Below, piece by piece: positions 13,471 to 20,045 of a stretch of 24,543 nucleotides of DNA. The notes beneath the pieces were generated by a model. That model saw only the letters and a program-made list of their open reading frames with translations. It made no database searches and was not told where the DNA came from. The first letter of the stretch is position 1; every line of letters starts with the position of its first letter. This stretch comes from Kineosporiaceae bacterium. GTDB taxonomy: Bacteria; Actinomycetota; Actinomycetes; Actinomycetales; Angustibacteraceae. A program made the translations under genes and the position numbers. Location of the stretch: NCBI GenBank assembly GCA_027345905.1, contig DAIETC010000210.1, forward strand, positions 1 to 24,543, given 5' to 3'.

Positions 13471-14250
13471 GTGGTCGAGTTCGTGGCGCTGGACGTCGAC
13501 GGCGGTATCGCGACGATCCGGTTGCGGCGCCCGCCGATGAACGCGCTCGACGCCCAGATGCAGGACGAGCTGCGCGAGGTGGCCACCGAGGTCGGCGAGC
13601 GGGCCGACGTGGCTGCGGTCGTGGTGTACGGGGGGGAGAAGGTGTTCGCCGCGGGCGCCGACATCAAGCAGATGCAGGCCATGGGGTACGTCGAGATGGT
13701 GCAGCGTTCGGCGGCCCTGCAGGCGGCGTTCACCGCCCTGGCCCGGCTGCCCAAGCCGACCGTCGCGGCGATCACCGGCTACGCCCTCGGTGGCGGCCTC
13801 GAGCTGGCGCTGGCCTGCGACTTTCGGGTGTGCGCGCAGGACGCGACGATGGGTCAGCCCGAGATCCTGCTGGGACTGATTCCCGGCGCGGGCGGAACCC
13901 AGCGGCTGGCCCGCCTCGTGGGGCCGGCGCGGGCCAAGGACCTCATCTTCACCGGTCGGTTCGTGCCCGCACCCGAGGCGCTCGCCATGGGCTTGGTCGA
14001 CGAGGTCGTGCCGGCCGAACGGGTCTACGAGGCGGCCCGCGACAAGGTCGCCCGGTACGTGGGCGGCCCAGCCCTGGCCCTGCGGGCAGCCAAGGAGGCC
14101 ATCGACCGCGGCCTGGAGGTCGACCTGGAGACCGGTCTGCAGCTGGAGCGCCTGCAGTTCGCCGGGCTGTTCGCCACTCAGGACCGGGCCTCCGGCATGG
14201 CCTCGTTCCTCGAACGCGGGCCCGGCAAGGCCACCTTCGAGGGGCGCTGA
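13471..14250 (+). CDS. Enoyl-CoA hydratase/isomerase family protein (crotonase)
   Basis: This is a 259-residue crotonase-fold enzyme, probably hydrating trans-2-enoyl-CoA in beta-oxidation. The oxyanion-hole segment FAAGADIKQM (59-68) and the GYALGGGLELALACD region (103-117) are present. Both catalytic glutamates of true hydratases are kept: Glu111 in GGGLE and Glu131 in GQPEILLGLIPGAGGTQRL. This favours hydratase activity over the isomerase or decarboxylase branches. The length is normal. The start is GTG at 13471 with a strong Shine-Dalgarno sequence. No thiolase or acyl-CoA dehydrogenase is nearby, so the exact substrate cannot be inferred. It is convergent with the glycosylase gene, leaving only 5 bp between stops. 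Confidence 0.92.
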   Translation: MVEFVALDVDGGIATIRLRRPPMNALDAQMQDELREVATEVGERADVAAVVVYGGEKVFAAGADIKQMQAMGYVEMVQRSAALQAAFTALARLPKPTVAAITGYALGGGLELALACDFRVCAQDATMGQPEILLGLIPGAGGTQRLARLVGPARAKDLIFTGRFVPAPEALAMGLVDEVVPAERVYEAARDKVARYVGGPALALRAAKEAIDRGLEVDLETGLQLERLQFAGLFATQDRASGMASFLERGPGKATFEGR

Positions 14251-14261
14251 GGGCCTCAGCG
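14245..14261. terminator. Palindrome spanning both stop codons of the convergent hydratase and glycosylase genes
   Basis: CGCTGAGG, a single G, and CCTCAGCG form an exact inverted repeat of 8-base arms. It contains the TGA of the plus-strand hydratase and the TGA of the minus-strand glycosylase. As RNA on either strand it can fold as a 7-bp stem with a 3-base loop. There is no T-tract, so intrinsic termination is uncertain. It could act as a bidirectional transcript end or an mRNA 3'-end stabiliser. Confidence 0.4.
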
Positions 14262-15122
14262 GTACGGCGCTCGCCGTCGTGGGACCGCGCCCAGCGGGCG
14301 CTGCGGGCGTCCGTCATCGGTCGGCGTGGGGCCCGGCTGGCAGCCCGGGCAGTAGAACGCGGGACGCTGCTGGGACGCCGGCCCGATCATCGCCACACGC
14401 ACCGTCGACCCGCAACGGCGGCACTCCCGTCCTGAGCGGGCGTGCACCCAGCGCTCGTGTCCCGCACGCAGGTCGCCGGTGCTCGCCTGCACGGCGCGCC
14501 CCAGGTTGGCCTCGATCAGCTGGCGCACGACGACGAGCAGCCGTTCGAGGTCGGTGACCGCGCCCACCGGCGTCCAGGGGCTCACGCCTCGCACGAACAA
14601 GGCCTCGGCCATGTACATCGTGCCCACGCCGGCAAGGACGCGCTGGTCCAGCAGGACCTCACCGATCTCCCGCTGCGCTCGCAGCCGCATGGTGGCCGCC
14701 ACACCGGCCGGATCCCACCCGGGGCCGAGGACGTCAGGGCCAAGATGCCCCACCAGGGTGTGCTCCTCGGCGGTCCGCACCAGGTCGAGCATTCCCAGAC
14801 GGTGGCCCAGCGCCGTCCATTGCCGGTTCGCGAGGACGGCGCGCACCTCGTGAGCGACACCGGCGGTTCGACAGGTCTGGCCGGTGGCACTCAGGTGCCA
14901 GGCTCCCTCCATTCGCAGGTGCGAGTGCAGCGTCAGCGCCGGATCGCCGTCCATGCGCATGAGCAGGTGCTTGCCGCGGGCGAGCACCTCGATCACGGTG
15001 CGCCCGGTGAGGTCGGCGGCGGCCAGCGTGGGCCAGCGCAGGTCGGCGACGACGAGCACCTGAGCGCCAAGGGCGGCATGCAGGCGCGCGGCGGTGCGCC
15101 ACACGACGTCCGCCTCGGGCAT
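14256..15122 (-). CDS. nei: Fpg/Nei family DNA glycosylase (endonuclease VIII-like, Nei2 type)
   Basis: This base-excision repair enzyme removes oxidised bases and cleaves the abasic site. The 288-residue protein has the essential N-terminal Pro2-Glu3 (MPEADVVW), Lys51 in ARGKHLL, and the helix-two-turn-helix region LLDQRVLAGVGTMYMAEALF (157-176). The C-terminal zinc finger has Cys234, Cys237, Cys258 and Cys261. Opening with MPEADVVWRTA rather than the MPELPEVE of Fpg places it with Nei proteins. The Thr in GVGTMY, where many family members have Asn, looks typical of actinobacterial Nei2. The ATG at 15122 is fixed by the need for Pro2. It is divergent from the ABC transporter operon. In mycobacteria nei2 adjoins lhr; here about 7.7 kb separates them. 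Confidence 0.93.
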   Translation of the reverse strand: MPEADVVWRTAARLHAALGAQVLVVADLRWPTLAAADLTGRTVIEVLARGKHLLMRMDGDPALTLHSHLRMEGAWHLSATGQTCRTAGVAHEVRAVLANRQWTALGHRLGMLDLVRTAEEHTLVGHLGPDVLGPGWDPAGVAATMRLRAQREIGEVLLDQRVLAGVGTMYMAEALFVRGVSPWTPVGAVTDLERLLVVVRQLIEANLGRAVQASTGDLRAGHERWVHARSGRECRRCGSTVRVAMIGPASQQRPAFYCPGCQPGPTPTDDGRPQRPLGAVPRRRAPYR

Positions 15123-15128
15123 GTGCCC

Positions 15129-15156
15129 ATCCTCGGCCCCCTGCCGAAGGTGTCAA
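15129..15156 (-). promoter_or_regulatory. Possible leaderless promoter of nei
   Basis: On the minus strand a perfect TTGACA (15156-15151) is followed by a 16-base spacer, GAGGAT (15134-15129) as a fair -10, and 6 bases to the nei ATG. The spacing would give a leaderless transcript. The -10 departs from TAnnnT at its first base. Confidence 0.45.
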
Positions 15157-15170
15157 CTCACTGAACACCT
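15148..15170. promoter_or_regulatory. Inverted repeat overlapping the nei -35 box (possible operator)
   Basis: AGGTGT (15148-15153) and ACACCT (15165-15170) form an exact inverted repeat with an 11-base spacer. The left arm overlaps the nei TTGACA. The right arm lies upstream of the ABC transporter promoter. A bound dimer could affect both divergent genes. No regulator is identified. Confidence 0.3.
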
Positions 15171-15197
15171 GGTAACAAACCGGGACATCGCGCTGTG

Positions 15198-15213
15198 TAG
15201 CATCCCGCGGGTG
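15198..15213 (+). promoter_or_regulatory. Leaderless-type promoter of the amino acid ABC transporter operon
   Basis: TAGCAT (15198-15203) fits TAnnnT and sits 7 bases before the GTG at 15211. This spacing matches the glgP promoter and supports this GTG over upstream starts in the same open frame. The -35 region is AT-richer (around 15171-15180) but has no clear TTGACA. Confidence 0.55.
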
Positions 15214-15957
15214 AACGAGGACCCGGTGCTGCTGAGGATGCGCGGCGTCTCGAAGTCGTTCGGCCAGCACCGCGCCCTCGATCGGGTGGATCTGGATCTG
15301 GCGCGCGGTGAGGTGGTCGTGGTGCTCGGCCCGTCCGGCTCGGGCAAGTCAACCCTGTGCCGCTGCATCAACCGGCTGGAGACGGTGGACGCCGGATCCA
15401 TCGAGCTGGACGGCGAGCCGCTGCCGCAGGAGGGCAAGGACCTGGCCCGGTTGCGCTCCCAGGTCGGCATGGTGTTTCAGTCGTTCAACCTGTTCGCGCA
15501 CATGTCTGCCCTGGACAACGTCACGCTGGGCCCGATCAAGGTGCGTCGCCTGGGGCGAGAGCAGGCGCAGCGGCGCGCGATGGACCTGCTCGAACGGGTG
15601 GGGGTCGCCGACCAGGCGCGCAAGTACCCGGCCCAGCTCTCCGGTGGGCAGCAGCAGCGGGTCGCGATCGCCCGGGCCCTTGCCATGGACCCCAAGCTGA
15701 TGCTGTTCGACGAGCCGACCTCGGCACTGGACCCCGAGATGATCAACGAGGTGCTCGCCGTCATGGTCGAGCTGGCGGCCAGCGGCATGACCATGTTGGT
15801 CGTGACCCACGAGATGGGGTTCGCGCGCAAGGCGGCCCACCGGGTGGTGTTCATGGACGCCGGGCGGGTGGTGGAGGAGGCCACACCGCAGGCATTCTTC
15901 ACCGCCGCCCGCACCGAACGAGCCCAGGACTTCCTGGCGAAGATTCTCACGCACTGA
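15211..15957 (+). CDS. gluA: Glutamate/polar amino acid ABC transporter, ATP-binding protein (GluA/GlnQ-like)
   Basis: This is the ATPase of a PAAT-family importer, energising uptake through the two permeases encoded downstream. The 248 residues carry Walker A GPSGSGKST (40-48), Q-loop Gln90 in MVFQSFNLFAHMSALDNV, signature LSGGQQQR (143-150), Walker B LMLFDEPTSALDP (163-175) and switch His200 in VVTHEMGFA. The length and the closing A/G-rich tail are typical of GlnQ-type proteins. The start at GTG 15211 is supported by the leaderless -10 and by the domain beginning directly after it. The gene order ATPase, binding protein, permease, permease is that of the Corynebacterium gluABCD operon, but substrate specificity is not proven. 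Confidence 0.92.
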   Translation: MNEDPVLLRMRGVSKSFGQHRALDRVDLDLARGEVVVVLGPSGSGKSTLCRCINRLETVDAGSIELDGEPLPQEGKDLARLRSQVGMVFQSFNLFAHMSALDNVTLGPIKVRRLGREQAQRRAMDLLERVGVADQARKYPAQLSGGQQQRVAIARALAMDPKLMLFDEPTSALDPEMINEVLAVMVELAASGMTMLVVTHEMGFARKAAHRVVFMDAGRVVEEATPQAFFTAARTERAQDFLAKILTH

Positions 15958-15988
15958 CCCGACCGCCCCATCCCCTTGGAGGAACGGC

Positions 15989-16975
15989 ATGACAGGACAT
16001 CTCACCCGCACCCGGGCCCGGCGCAGTGCGCTGGTCATGGGCGCCGCCCTGACCGTCTCACTGGTCGCTGCCTGCTCGAGCCCGGCCCCGAGCAACACCA
16101 GCTCGCCCGGCGCCAGTGGCTCGGCGCCCTCGTCCGGGGCCGTCGGCACCGGCGACGTCGCGGCGATCGACCAGATCCTCGCCAAGGCGCCGGTGGCACC
16201 CGCTTCGGCGATCCCCTCAGGGACGCTGATGGACCAGATCAAGAAGCGCGGCGAGCTCAAGGTCGGGGGCACCGACACCGGCCCGCTGTTCAGCCTGCGC
16301 AACCCCGTGACCGGGAAACTGACGGGCTTTGACGCCGACCTGTCCAAGATGCTCGCGAAGTACATCATCGGCACACCGAAGACCGCGCTGTCCCAGACCA
16401 GCGTGGACACCCGCGAGGCCATGCTGCAGAACGGCTCGGTCGACACGGTTTTCGCGACGTACACGATCACGCCGAAGCGGGCCCAGAAGGTGGACTTTGC
16501 CGGCCCCTACTACGCGTCCGGCGACGCGATCTTGGTGCGCAAGTCCAACACCAGCATCACCAAGGTGGGCGACCTGAACGGGAAGACCGTGGCAACGGAG
16601 GGCAACTCCACCGCCGCGACCGCTATCGCGAAGTTCGCCCCGAAGGCCAAGGTGATCCTGTTCCAGACCAACGACGAGTGCGTGCAGGCCGTGCGCCAGG
16701 GTAGGGCCGACGCCTACGTGCTCGACCAGGGCATCTTGATCGGAGCCGCCGCGAAGAACCCCGAGGTCAAGGTGGTCGGCGCCCCGTTCACCACCGAGCC
16801 GTACGGGATCGGGATATCCAAGAGCCATCCGGAGATGAAGAAGTTCGTCAACGACTGGCTGCGCCAGATCGAGGCGGACGGGCTGTGGGCCCAGCTCTGG
16901 AAGGCAACGATCGGCACCGTCGTCAGCGGCAATGCGCCACAGCCGCCGGCCATCGGCTCGGTGCCCGGCTCCTGA
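15989..16975 (+). CDS. gluB: Glutamate/polar amino acid ABC transporter, substrate-binding lipoprotein
   Basis: This extracytoplasmic binding protein captures the amino acid and delivers it to the permeases. The 328 residues begin with a lipoprotein signal: basic N-terminus, a hydrophobic run about 13-27 and a lipobox ending at Cys29 (LVAAC), followed by a Ser/Pro/Gly-rich tether to about residue 55. The two-lobe SBP_bac_3 domain follows, with DTGPLFSLRNPVTGKLTGFD and FATYTITPKRAQKVDFAGPY as recognisable family stretches. A strong GGAGG (15978-15982) lies 6 bases before the ATG, 31 bases after the ATPase stop. Glutamate is the best guess from resemblance to GluB-type proteins; aspartate or glutamine are alternatives. 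Confidence 0.9.
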   Translation: MTGHLTRTRARRSALVMGAALTVSLVAACSSPAPSNTSSPGASGSAPSSGAVGTGDVAAIDQILAKAPVAPASAIPSGTLMDQIKKRGELKVGGTDTGPLFSLRNPVTGKLTGFDADLSKMLAKYIIGTPKTALSQTSVDTREAMLQNGSVDTVFATYTITPKRAQKVDFAGPYYASGDAILVRKSNTSITKVGDLNGKTVATEGNSTAATAIAKFAPKAKVILFQTNDECVQAVRQGRADAYVLDQGILIGAAAKNPEVKVVGAPFTTEPYGIGISKSHPEMKKFVNDWLRQIEADGLWAQLWKATIGTVVSGNAPQPPAIGSVPGS

Positions 16976-16982
16976 ACCACCC

Positions 16983-17618
16983 GTGACGGCCTACCTGCCC
17001 GAGCTCCTGCGCGGGCTCCTGGTCACCTGCGAGCTCTCGCTCGTCGGTTTCGCGGGTGCGCTCGTGGTAGGTAGCGCCGTCGCGGTCTTTCGGGTCAGCC
17101 CCGTCCCGCCGCTGCGAGCCGTGGGAGCGTTGTGGGTCGGCGTCCTGCGAAACGTGCCGCTGCTCGTGCTGCTCGTGCTGTTCGTCTTCGGCCTGCCGGA
17201 CGTGGGGCTGCGCTTCTCGTTGTTCTGGACCGCGGCCACCTGTCTGACCCTCTACGCCTCTGCATTCGTCTGCGAGACGGTGCGGTCGGGAATCCAGACC
17301 GTCTCGAAAGGTCAGGCCGAGGCCGCCCGCGCCATCGGGCTGGGCTTTGCCGCCTCCCTGCGCTACGTCATCTTGCCGCAGGCCTTTCGGGTGATGGTGC
17401 AACCGCTGGGCAACGTGTTCATCGGCGTCGTCCTGGGAACCTCGCTGGTGGCGGCCGTCGGGGTTGCCGACCTGACGAACAAGACCGAGTCCTTGGACCT
17501 GCAGTACAACGAGCCCCTGACCACCTTCGGGCTGGCTGCGGCGTTCTACGTCGCCATCACCTTGGGTGGCGGGCTGCTGTTCGGCGTCCTCGAACGACGA
17601 CTGAGGGTCAGCCGGTGA
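16983..17618 (+). CDS. gluC: Amino acid ABC transporter permease, first subunit (GluC-like)
   Basis: This is the inner-membrane channel subunit of the importer. The 211 residues are strongly hydrophobic, with about five membrane segments (near 8-36, 47-70, 80-99, 140-162 and 180-203). The cytoplasmic EAA loop that docks on the ATPase is at 111-134 (QAEAARAIGLGFAASLRYVI onward to LPQA). The start is GTG at 16983, 7 bases after the binding-protein stop, with no Shine-Dalgarno sequence, so translation is probably coupled; the frame opens further upstream inside the preceding gene. The stop overlaps the next permease start as GTGA. It probably forms a heterodimer with that protein. Confidence 0.9.
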   Translation: MTAYLPELLRGLLVTCELSLVGFAGALVVGSAVAVFRVSPVPPLRAVGALWVGVLRNVPLLVLLVLFVFGLPDVGLRFSLFWTAATCLTLYASAFVCETVRSGIQTVSKGQAEAARAIGLGFAASLRYVILPQAFRVMVQPLGNVFIGVVLGTSLVAAVGVADLTNKTESLDLQYNEPLTTFGLAAAFYVAITLGGGLLFGVLERRLRVSR

Positions 17619-18493
17619 GTCGTGAACCGGACGTCCTCTTTGACGTCCTGGGCCCCAGGGGACGTCAGCGGACCCGCATAGCGACCGTGGTCGTCGTGCT
17701 GGTTCTCGCGGCGCTCCTGTGGCTCGCGCTGCGGCAGTTTGCGGTCAACGGGCAGCTGGACGGCGCCAAGTGGCAGCCCTTCACGAGCCCGCCGATCCTG
17801 CGCTTCCTGCTGGTCGGACTCGGTGGCACCCTGCAGGCCACCGTCGTCAGCGCGCTGCTCGCCTTCCCGCTCGGCGCGGCCCTGGCGTTGCTGCGCCTCG
17901 CACGTTCGGCACCGCTCAGATGGCCGGCCGCTGCCTATGTCGAGCTCTTCCGGGCGCTCCCGGTGCTGTTGTTGATCTACGTCTTCCTTCTCGTTCTTCC
18001 TCAGCTCGGTGTCCGGTTGCCGTTGTTCTGGCAGCTGGTGATCCCCATCGTGATGTCGGGGTCCGCGTCAGCGGCTGAGATCTTCCGTGCGGGAGTGCTC
18101 TCCCTCGAGCGGGGCCAGTCCGAGGCGGGCTACAGCCTCGGGCTGAGCTACTGGCAGACGATGCGGTTGATCGTCCTGCCCCAGGTCCTGCGCCAGCTGC
18201 TGCCGGTGCTGGTCAGCCAGCTGATCACGCTCCTGAAGGAAACCACCCTGGGGTACGTCGTGAGCTTTCCCGAGCTGTTGCACAACGGCCAGACGCTGGG
18301 GGAGTACACGCAGACCCTGATCCAGGCTTACCTGGTTGTTGCGCTGGTGTTCGTCCTCACCAACGCTGGGCTGTCCCAGCTGGCCGTTGGTATCGACCGG
18401 CGGCTGGGGACGCGCGGACGGCGAGCGCCTGGGTCTGCGGGCTCGGCGTCCGGCCAGCAACGGCCCGGGCTGCAGGTGCGGTTGGACGCGTGA
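17615..18493 (+). CDS. gluD: Amino acid ABC transporter permease, second subunit (GluD-like)
   Basis: This is the second permease of the importer. The 292-residue protein has an N-terminal cytoplasmic segment and an extra helix (about 21-40), then the permease domain starting near residue 62. Its EAA loop is at about 168-192 (GQSEAGYSLGLSYWQTMRLI, then VLPQ), followed by ITLLKETTLGYVVS. A Gly/Arg/Ser-rich cytoplasmic tail follows residue 262. The extra N-terminal helix relative to its partner is typical of GluD. The start is the GTG at 17615, sharing GTGA with the preceding stop. Confidence 0.9.
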   Translation: MSREPDVLFDVLGPRGRQRTRIATVVVVLVLAALLWLALRQFAVNGQLDGAKWQPFTSPPILRFLLVGLGGTLQATVVSALLAFPLGAALALLRLARSAPLRWPAAAYVELFRALPVLLLIYVFLLVLPQLGVRLPLFWQLVIPIVMSGSASAAEIFRAGVLSLERGQSEAGYSLGLSYWQTMRLIVLPQVLRQLLPVLVSQLITLLKETTLGYVVSFPELLHNGQTLGEYTQTLIQAYLVVALVFVLTNAGLSQLAVGIDRRLGTRGRRAPGSAGSASGQQRPGLQVRLDA

Positions 18494-18539
18494 GAGCCTC
18501 GACGCCGCGCCGTCGCACGACTTGGGGAGGATGCCTGCT

Positions 18540-19283
18540 GTGTGCCGCCTGCTAGCTGTGGTGTCCGCGGTGCCGCAGCCGCTCGCCGTCAGTCTCGGCG
18601 ACCTGCTGCCCGGCTTCACCGCGTTGTCGTCCTTCCACCAGGACGGCTGGGGGATCGCTGCCGGCTCGCAGTCACGGATGGTGCTCGCCAAGGCCCCGCG
18701 CCGGGCGCTGGACGACCCGGCCTTCTCGGCCGCGCTGTCGAGCACCGTGACGGACGCCGGTCTGATCCATATCCGCTGGGCGACACCGGGCTTCGGGCTG
18801 TGTACGGGCAACACGCATCCGTTCGTCTATGGCCAGATGGCGTTCGCCCACAACGGATCGGCCGAGCCGGTTCAGGCGATCTGGGACCAGGTCGACGCAG
18901 ACCTGCGCCAGGACGTGGAGGGCAGCACGGACAGCGAGGCGTACTTTCGCGCCGTGCTGACCCGCATGCGCCGCGCGGACCCACCGGATGCGCTCATCCA
19001 GGCGGCGAGCGCCATTCGTTCGGTCACGGCCATCAGCGGTCTGAACGCCATGCTGCTCACCCAGGATGCGCTGTACGTGTACGCCGACCACGACGCCGAC
19101 TCCCCGGCGTCCAGGCGACACGGGCCGGACTACTTCCCGATCCGCTATCAACGCCGGGCAGGGTCGGTTGTCGTCTCCTCCACGGGCTACGAACCGGTGA
19201 ACCTGCAGTGGCAGCAGCTGCCGCAGCGTCACGTCCTGCGTGTGGGGCGCGCCGACCTGGACGTCCAGGTGTTCGGCGACTAG
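18540..19283 (+). CDS. Class II glutamine amidotransferase domain protein (YafJ/EgtC-like)
   Basis: This 247-residue N-terminal-nucleophile hydrolase probably removes an amide or gamma-glutamyl group. The start is the GTG at 18540, which places Cys at position 2 (MCRLLA), the required nucleophile after Met removal. GGGGAGG (18524-18530) lies 9 bases upstream, which suits this GTG; the ATG at 18531 has no spacing and would bury the Cys. Conserved elements are HQDGWGIA (33-40), HIRWATPG (77-84), NTHPF (91-95), HNG (104-106) and STDSE (129-133). There is no synthetase or synthase domain, so it acts alone or with a partner. It lies 46 bp after the transporter operon. EgtC of ergothioneine synthesis is an alternative, but no other egt gene is in view. 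Confidence 0.85.
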   Translation: MCRLLAVVSAVPQPLAVSLGDLLPGFTALSSFHQDGWGIAAGSQSRMVLAKAPRRALDDPAFSAALSSTVTDAGLIHIRWATPGFGLCTGNTHPFVYGQMAFAHNGSAEPVQAIWDQVDADLRQDVEGSTDSEAYFRAVLTRMRRADPPDALIQAASAIRSVTAISGLNAMLLTQDALYVYADHDADSPASRRHGPDYFPIRYQRRAGSVVVSSTGYEPVNLQWQQLPQRHVLRVGRADLDVQVFGD

Positions 19284-19295
19284 CCGGCGCCGAGC

Positions 19296-20045
19296 TCAGG
19301 ATCGGCGAAGAATTTTAGACCCGAGCCAGACCAGCGGATCGTACTTGCGGTCGACCACCCGTTCTTTCATCGGGATCAGCGCGTTGTCGGTGATCTTGAT
19401 GTGCTCGGGGCAGACCTCGGTGCAGCATTTGGTGATGTTGCACATGCCCAGTCCGAAGTCGTCCTGCGCCTGGCGCTTGCGGTCCAGGGCGTCCAGCGGA
19501 TGCATGTCGAGCTCGGCGATGCGCATGAGGAACCGCGGCCCGGCGAACGCCGGCTTGTTCTCCTCGTGGTCGCGTACGACGTGGCAGGTGTCCTGGCACA
19601 GGAAGCACTCGATGCACTTGCGGAACTCCTGCGAACGTTCGACGTCGACCTGAGACATCCGGTACTCGCCAGGTGCGAGGTCGGGCGGTGGGCTGAAGGC
19701 CGGCACGGCCCGGGCTTTGGTGTAGTTGAAGGAGACGTCGGTGACCAGGTCTCGGATCACCGGGAAGGCGCGCATCGGGGTGATCGAGATCGGTTCACCG
19801 GCGGCGAAGGTGTTCATCCGGGTCATGCACATCAGCCGCGGCCGGCCGTTGACCTCGGCGCTGCACGAACCGCACTTGCCGGCCTTGCAGTTCCAGCGCA
19901 CGGCCAGGTCGGGCGCCTGCGTGGCCTGCAGCCGGTGGATGATGTCGAGCACCACCTCGCCCTCGTTGACCTCGACGGTGAAGTCGACCAGCTCGCCGCC
20001 CTCGGCGTCGCCGCGCCAGACCCGAAGATGCGCGTCATAGCTCAT
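19296..20045 (-). CDS. sdhB: Succinate dehydrogenase/fumarate reductase iron-sulfur subunit
   Basis: This subunit carries electrons from the flavoprotein to the membrane anchor at the cytoplasmic face. The 249 residues show all three cluster sites: [2Fe-2S] with Cys53, Cys58, Cys61 and Cys73; [4Fe-4S] with Cys144, Cys147, Cys150 and Cys154; and the third cluster in CNITKCCTEVCPEHIK (202-217). The start ATG at 20045 overlaps the sdhA stop as ATGA, which fixes it. The frame is open much further upstream inside sdhA but without similarity. Sequence and length fit the actinobacterial Sdh1-type enzyme. Its stop faces the amidotransferase stop across 12 bp with no clear terminator. Confidence 0.95.
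   Translation of the reverse strand: MSYDAHLRVWRGDAEGGELVDFTVEVNEGEVVLDIIHRLQATQAPDLAVRWNCKAGKCGSCSAEVNGRPRLMCMTRMNTFAAGEPISITPMRAFPVIRDLVTDVSFNYTKARAVPAFSPPPDLAPGEYRMSQVDVERSQEFRKCIECFLCQDTCHVVRDHEENKPAFAGPRFLMRIAELDMHPLDALDRKRQAQDDFGLGMCNITKCCTEVCPEHIKITDNALIPMKERVVDRKYDPLVWLGSKILRRS

Noticed and set aside
19284..19295. A shared terminator between the amidotransferase and sdhB stops (CGGCGCCG palindrome).
   Set aside because: The 8-bp palindrome has no loop and no T-tract and is common in high-GC DNA.
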